NCBI RefSeq assembly: GCF_014640175.1
Contig: NZ_BMGL01000009.1
Span: 113,277 to 177,276 of the forward strand
Reading direction: 5' to 3'
Length of the DNA stretch: 64,000 nucleotides
Source of the DNA: Psychroflexus salis
Lineage (GTDB): Bacteria > Bacteroidota > Bacteroidia > Flavobacteriales > Flavobacteriaceae
Positions 62,646-64,000 of the stretch are shown here, piece by piece. Every line of letters begins with the position of its first letter. The first letter of the stretch is position 1. The translations under genes and the position numbers were made by a program. A model generated the notes under the pieces. The model worked only from the letters and a program-made list of their open reading frames with translations, did no database searches and was not told where the DNA came from.

Positions 62646-64000
62646 ATGGAACTAGGCCATAGTATTAATAAACTATATCTTAATTTGGAGTTTGATGATG
62701 AAGCAAACTACAATCCATTTGTAAAACCATTACAGCTTGATTATAAAAAATTCAACATAGCTATAGATGAAGTATATAAAGAATTGGGAATACCTGATGA
62801 AGAAGACATACAAATCAAATCTATAAACTTAACATTATCAAGCCAAAAAATCAACTCATCAGATTCGCTTATTGAGCAAATAAAATTCGATTTAAAAAAA
62901 GAACTAAAAAAAATTATAGAGAAGAAAGATTTTGAAAAAGGATTAGACATAAAACAATCAATCATCTATTTTTCAACTCATGCTTATTTACCTTGGTGGA
63001 TTAAGAATAAAAGCGTTTTAAGTGAAAAAATTGAAAGAAAAGCTACTTTCGATAAAAAATTATTAATTGAATTAAAAACTTTTCTGCTTCAAGACAAAGT
63101 TTACTACAAAAGAGCAAAAGAATTATTGAGCATAAAGGCTTTTGAGCTCATAATGTATACTCAGGTTAGTCAAAAAAACAAATCAATTTTAGCAAAGCTC
63201 ATAACAGAATTAAAAAAATGGAGTGCTGCTGAAAACATTAAAATGAAGAACAACGATATACACCTAATCGAGTTTAACTTCATTAAAAATGTATTCAAAT
63301 TCTCTAAAGAGAAAACACTTTCTTACAATTTTCTTATGTTAGTAATGGACAGTATTGCTAAGGCTGAAAGCAACTTTACACTTAATAAACTTCAGTATTC
63401 GTCTGCTATCCTAAACATACAAGAAAAGGTTTTATCGAGAAAAGACGATTCTTATAGGCATCAACTTACAAATTCAAATTTGCCTGATTATACTGGAAAT
63501 CAAGATAATAGGACAAACAATGCTATTGTAAACGATTATTTACTTAAGTCTTCTTTTATTTGGGAAAACATTTATAATCAATTAAAAAAGAGCAATATAA
63601 CTTCAGATCAAGAAACAAAATTCGTATTACAATGGAAGAAACTATTTAAAAACAAAACTTTGTTCATCAAAGATTTAGATGCTTCATCTGCATATTTAAA
63701 CAAGAACAAGCAAAAGCAACTTTTAAAATTACTAAATTCAACTACTGCATCTCCTTATAAAATTTGGTACTTTATTTATAATCAGCTTGTATTTAAAACA
63801 GATTCTTCAAAAAATTCTGCTAACGCACTTGTTCTATTTGAAAATTTATTAGCAAGTGCATCAAAAAAGAGTATGCATTTAACTCAAGAGCTGCTCCTTT
63901 TAGATCATGCTGAAAAAGAATTACTAAAGAATCATTTAATTGCTCAAACAGATGCCTTTGCACATATCTGGGAAGTGAAACATCCTGAAGTTTCAATAGG
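62646..64000 (+). CDS. Contractile injection system tape measure protein, N-terminal part (runs off the right edge)
   Basis: ATG 62646, 3 bases after the Pvc12-like stop, opens a frame that stays open for 451 codons to the window edge. The start MELGHSINKLYLNLEFDD, the segment FSTHAYLPWWIKNKS and a long run of helices match the CIS tape-measure family, which sets particle length. Its helical content and Lys/Leu/Asn richness fit. The C-terminal part and downstream genes, where an AAA+ ATPase is usually found, are outside the window. Confidence 0.82.
   Translation, partial: MELGHSINKLYLNLEFDDEANYNPFVKPLQLDYKKFNIAIDEVYKELGIPDEEDIQIKSINLTLSSQKINSSDSLIEQIKFDLKKELKKIIEKKDFEKGLDIKQSIIYFSTHAYLPWWIKNKSVLSEKIERKATFDKKLLIELKTFLLQDKVYYKRAKELLSIKAFELIMYTQVSQKNKSILAKLITELKKWSAAENIKMKNNDIHLIEFNFIKNVFKFSKEKTLSYNFLMLVMDSIAKAESNFTLNKLQYSSAILNIQEKVLSRKDDSYRHQLTNSNLPDYTGNQDNRTNNAIVNDYLLKSSFIWENIYNQLKKSNITSDQETKFVLQWKKLFKNKTLFIKDLDASSAYLNKNKQKQLLKLLNSTTASPYKIWYFIYNQLVFKTDSSKNSANALVLFENLLASASKKSMHLTQELLLLDHAEKELLKNHLIAQTDAFAHIWEVKHPEVSI

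Noticed and set aside
39151..64000. Type VI secretion system of the TssJLM type
   Set aside because: No TssJ, TssL, TssM, TssB/C pair, ClpV or Hcp-plus-VgrG set of T6SS type; the DUF5908, LysM, Pvc12-like and Pvc16-like genes are specific to eCIS-type loci.
49735..64000. Prophage or tailocin of phage origin
   Set aside because: No integrase, repressor, lysis, capsid, portal or terminase genes, and the baseplate gene set is of the injection-system type.
1..64000. tRNA genes, rRNA genes or CRISPR arrays
   Set aside because: Reading the intergenic gaps on both strands showed no cloverleaf with conserved T-loop, no rRNA and no regularly spaced direct repeats.

Overview
The window looks like the chromosome of a marine-type Flavobacteriaceae bacterium (Bacteroidota). 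Evidence: strongly AT-rich DNA, many lipoproteins with Bacteroidota-style lipoboxes, the gliding-motility isomerase GldI, promoters of the Bacteroidota form TTG-N18-23-TAnnTTTG, and few Shine-Dalgarno sequences. There is no rRNA, no tRNA that I could see, no CRISPR array and no intact insertion sequence.

Bases 1-38000 are ordinary housekeeping DNA. A partial kdsD is divergent from recQ. A complete trp operon follows in the order trpE-G-D-C-F-B-A (3008-9992). It is headed by a promoter, a 17-codon leader peptide with three consecutive Trp codons and an attenuator hairpin. Three gaps of this operon (E/G, G/D, B/A) are filled with dispersed flavobacterial repeats, while D/C, C/F and F/B are overlapping or nearly so. 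Next come lpdA, a SpoU methylase, a small RNA/nucleotide-metabolism cluster, lipoproteins, a lipoyl E2 component, a glycosyltransferase, recR, a sodium symporter, fabH, an AarF-type kinase with its TetR-like neighbour, a zapB-like gene, zapA, 6S RNA, rny, ndk, nrnA, gldI, a cyclophilin-FKBP fusion, a phytase-like lipoprotein, a histidine phosphatase, a DnaQ-like exonuclease with a DUF294/CBS protein, and a long-form GAPDH. The 22394-23033 gap holds a 183-bp IS-derived MITE and a predicted small RNA with its own promoter and terminator.

Bases 38261-38808 carry a broken lipoprotein gene. From 39151 to the right edge lies most of a contractile injection system (eCIS / phage-tail-like) locus with no capsid, portal or terminase genes. 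On the minus strand are a DUF4280 PAAR-like spike tip and a 1007-residue nSTAND NTPase with a transmembrane helix and a beta-propeller. Divergent from these, on the plus strand, comes an envelope module: an inactive PLD-like protein, a DUF4407 four-helix membrane protein, a large lipoprotein, a GH18-like lipoprotein with three C-terminal membrane helices, and a two-helix membrane protein. The particle genes follow: Pvc16-like cap, an unknown protein, sheath, tube, [terminator], second tube protein, DUF5908, LysM hub, Vgr-like spike, gp25, baseplate J (Pvc11-like), a fibre-like protein, Pvc12-like baseplate and the start of the tape-measure protein, which runs off the edge. The AAA+ ATPase and any toxin cargo expected for such loci are not in the window and may lie to the right.

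My main proposal is that this system is physically tied to the cell envelope through the 42750-48209 module and is linked to the STAND NTPase, instead of being a freely released particle. That is inference from gene order and protein architecture. All family assignments come from reading the translations; no database search was run.
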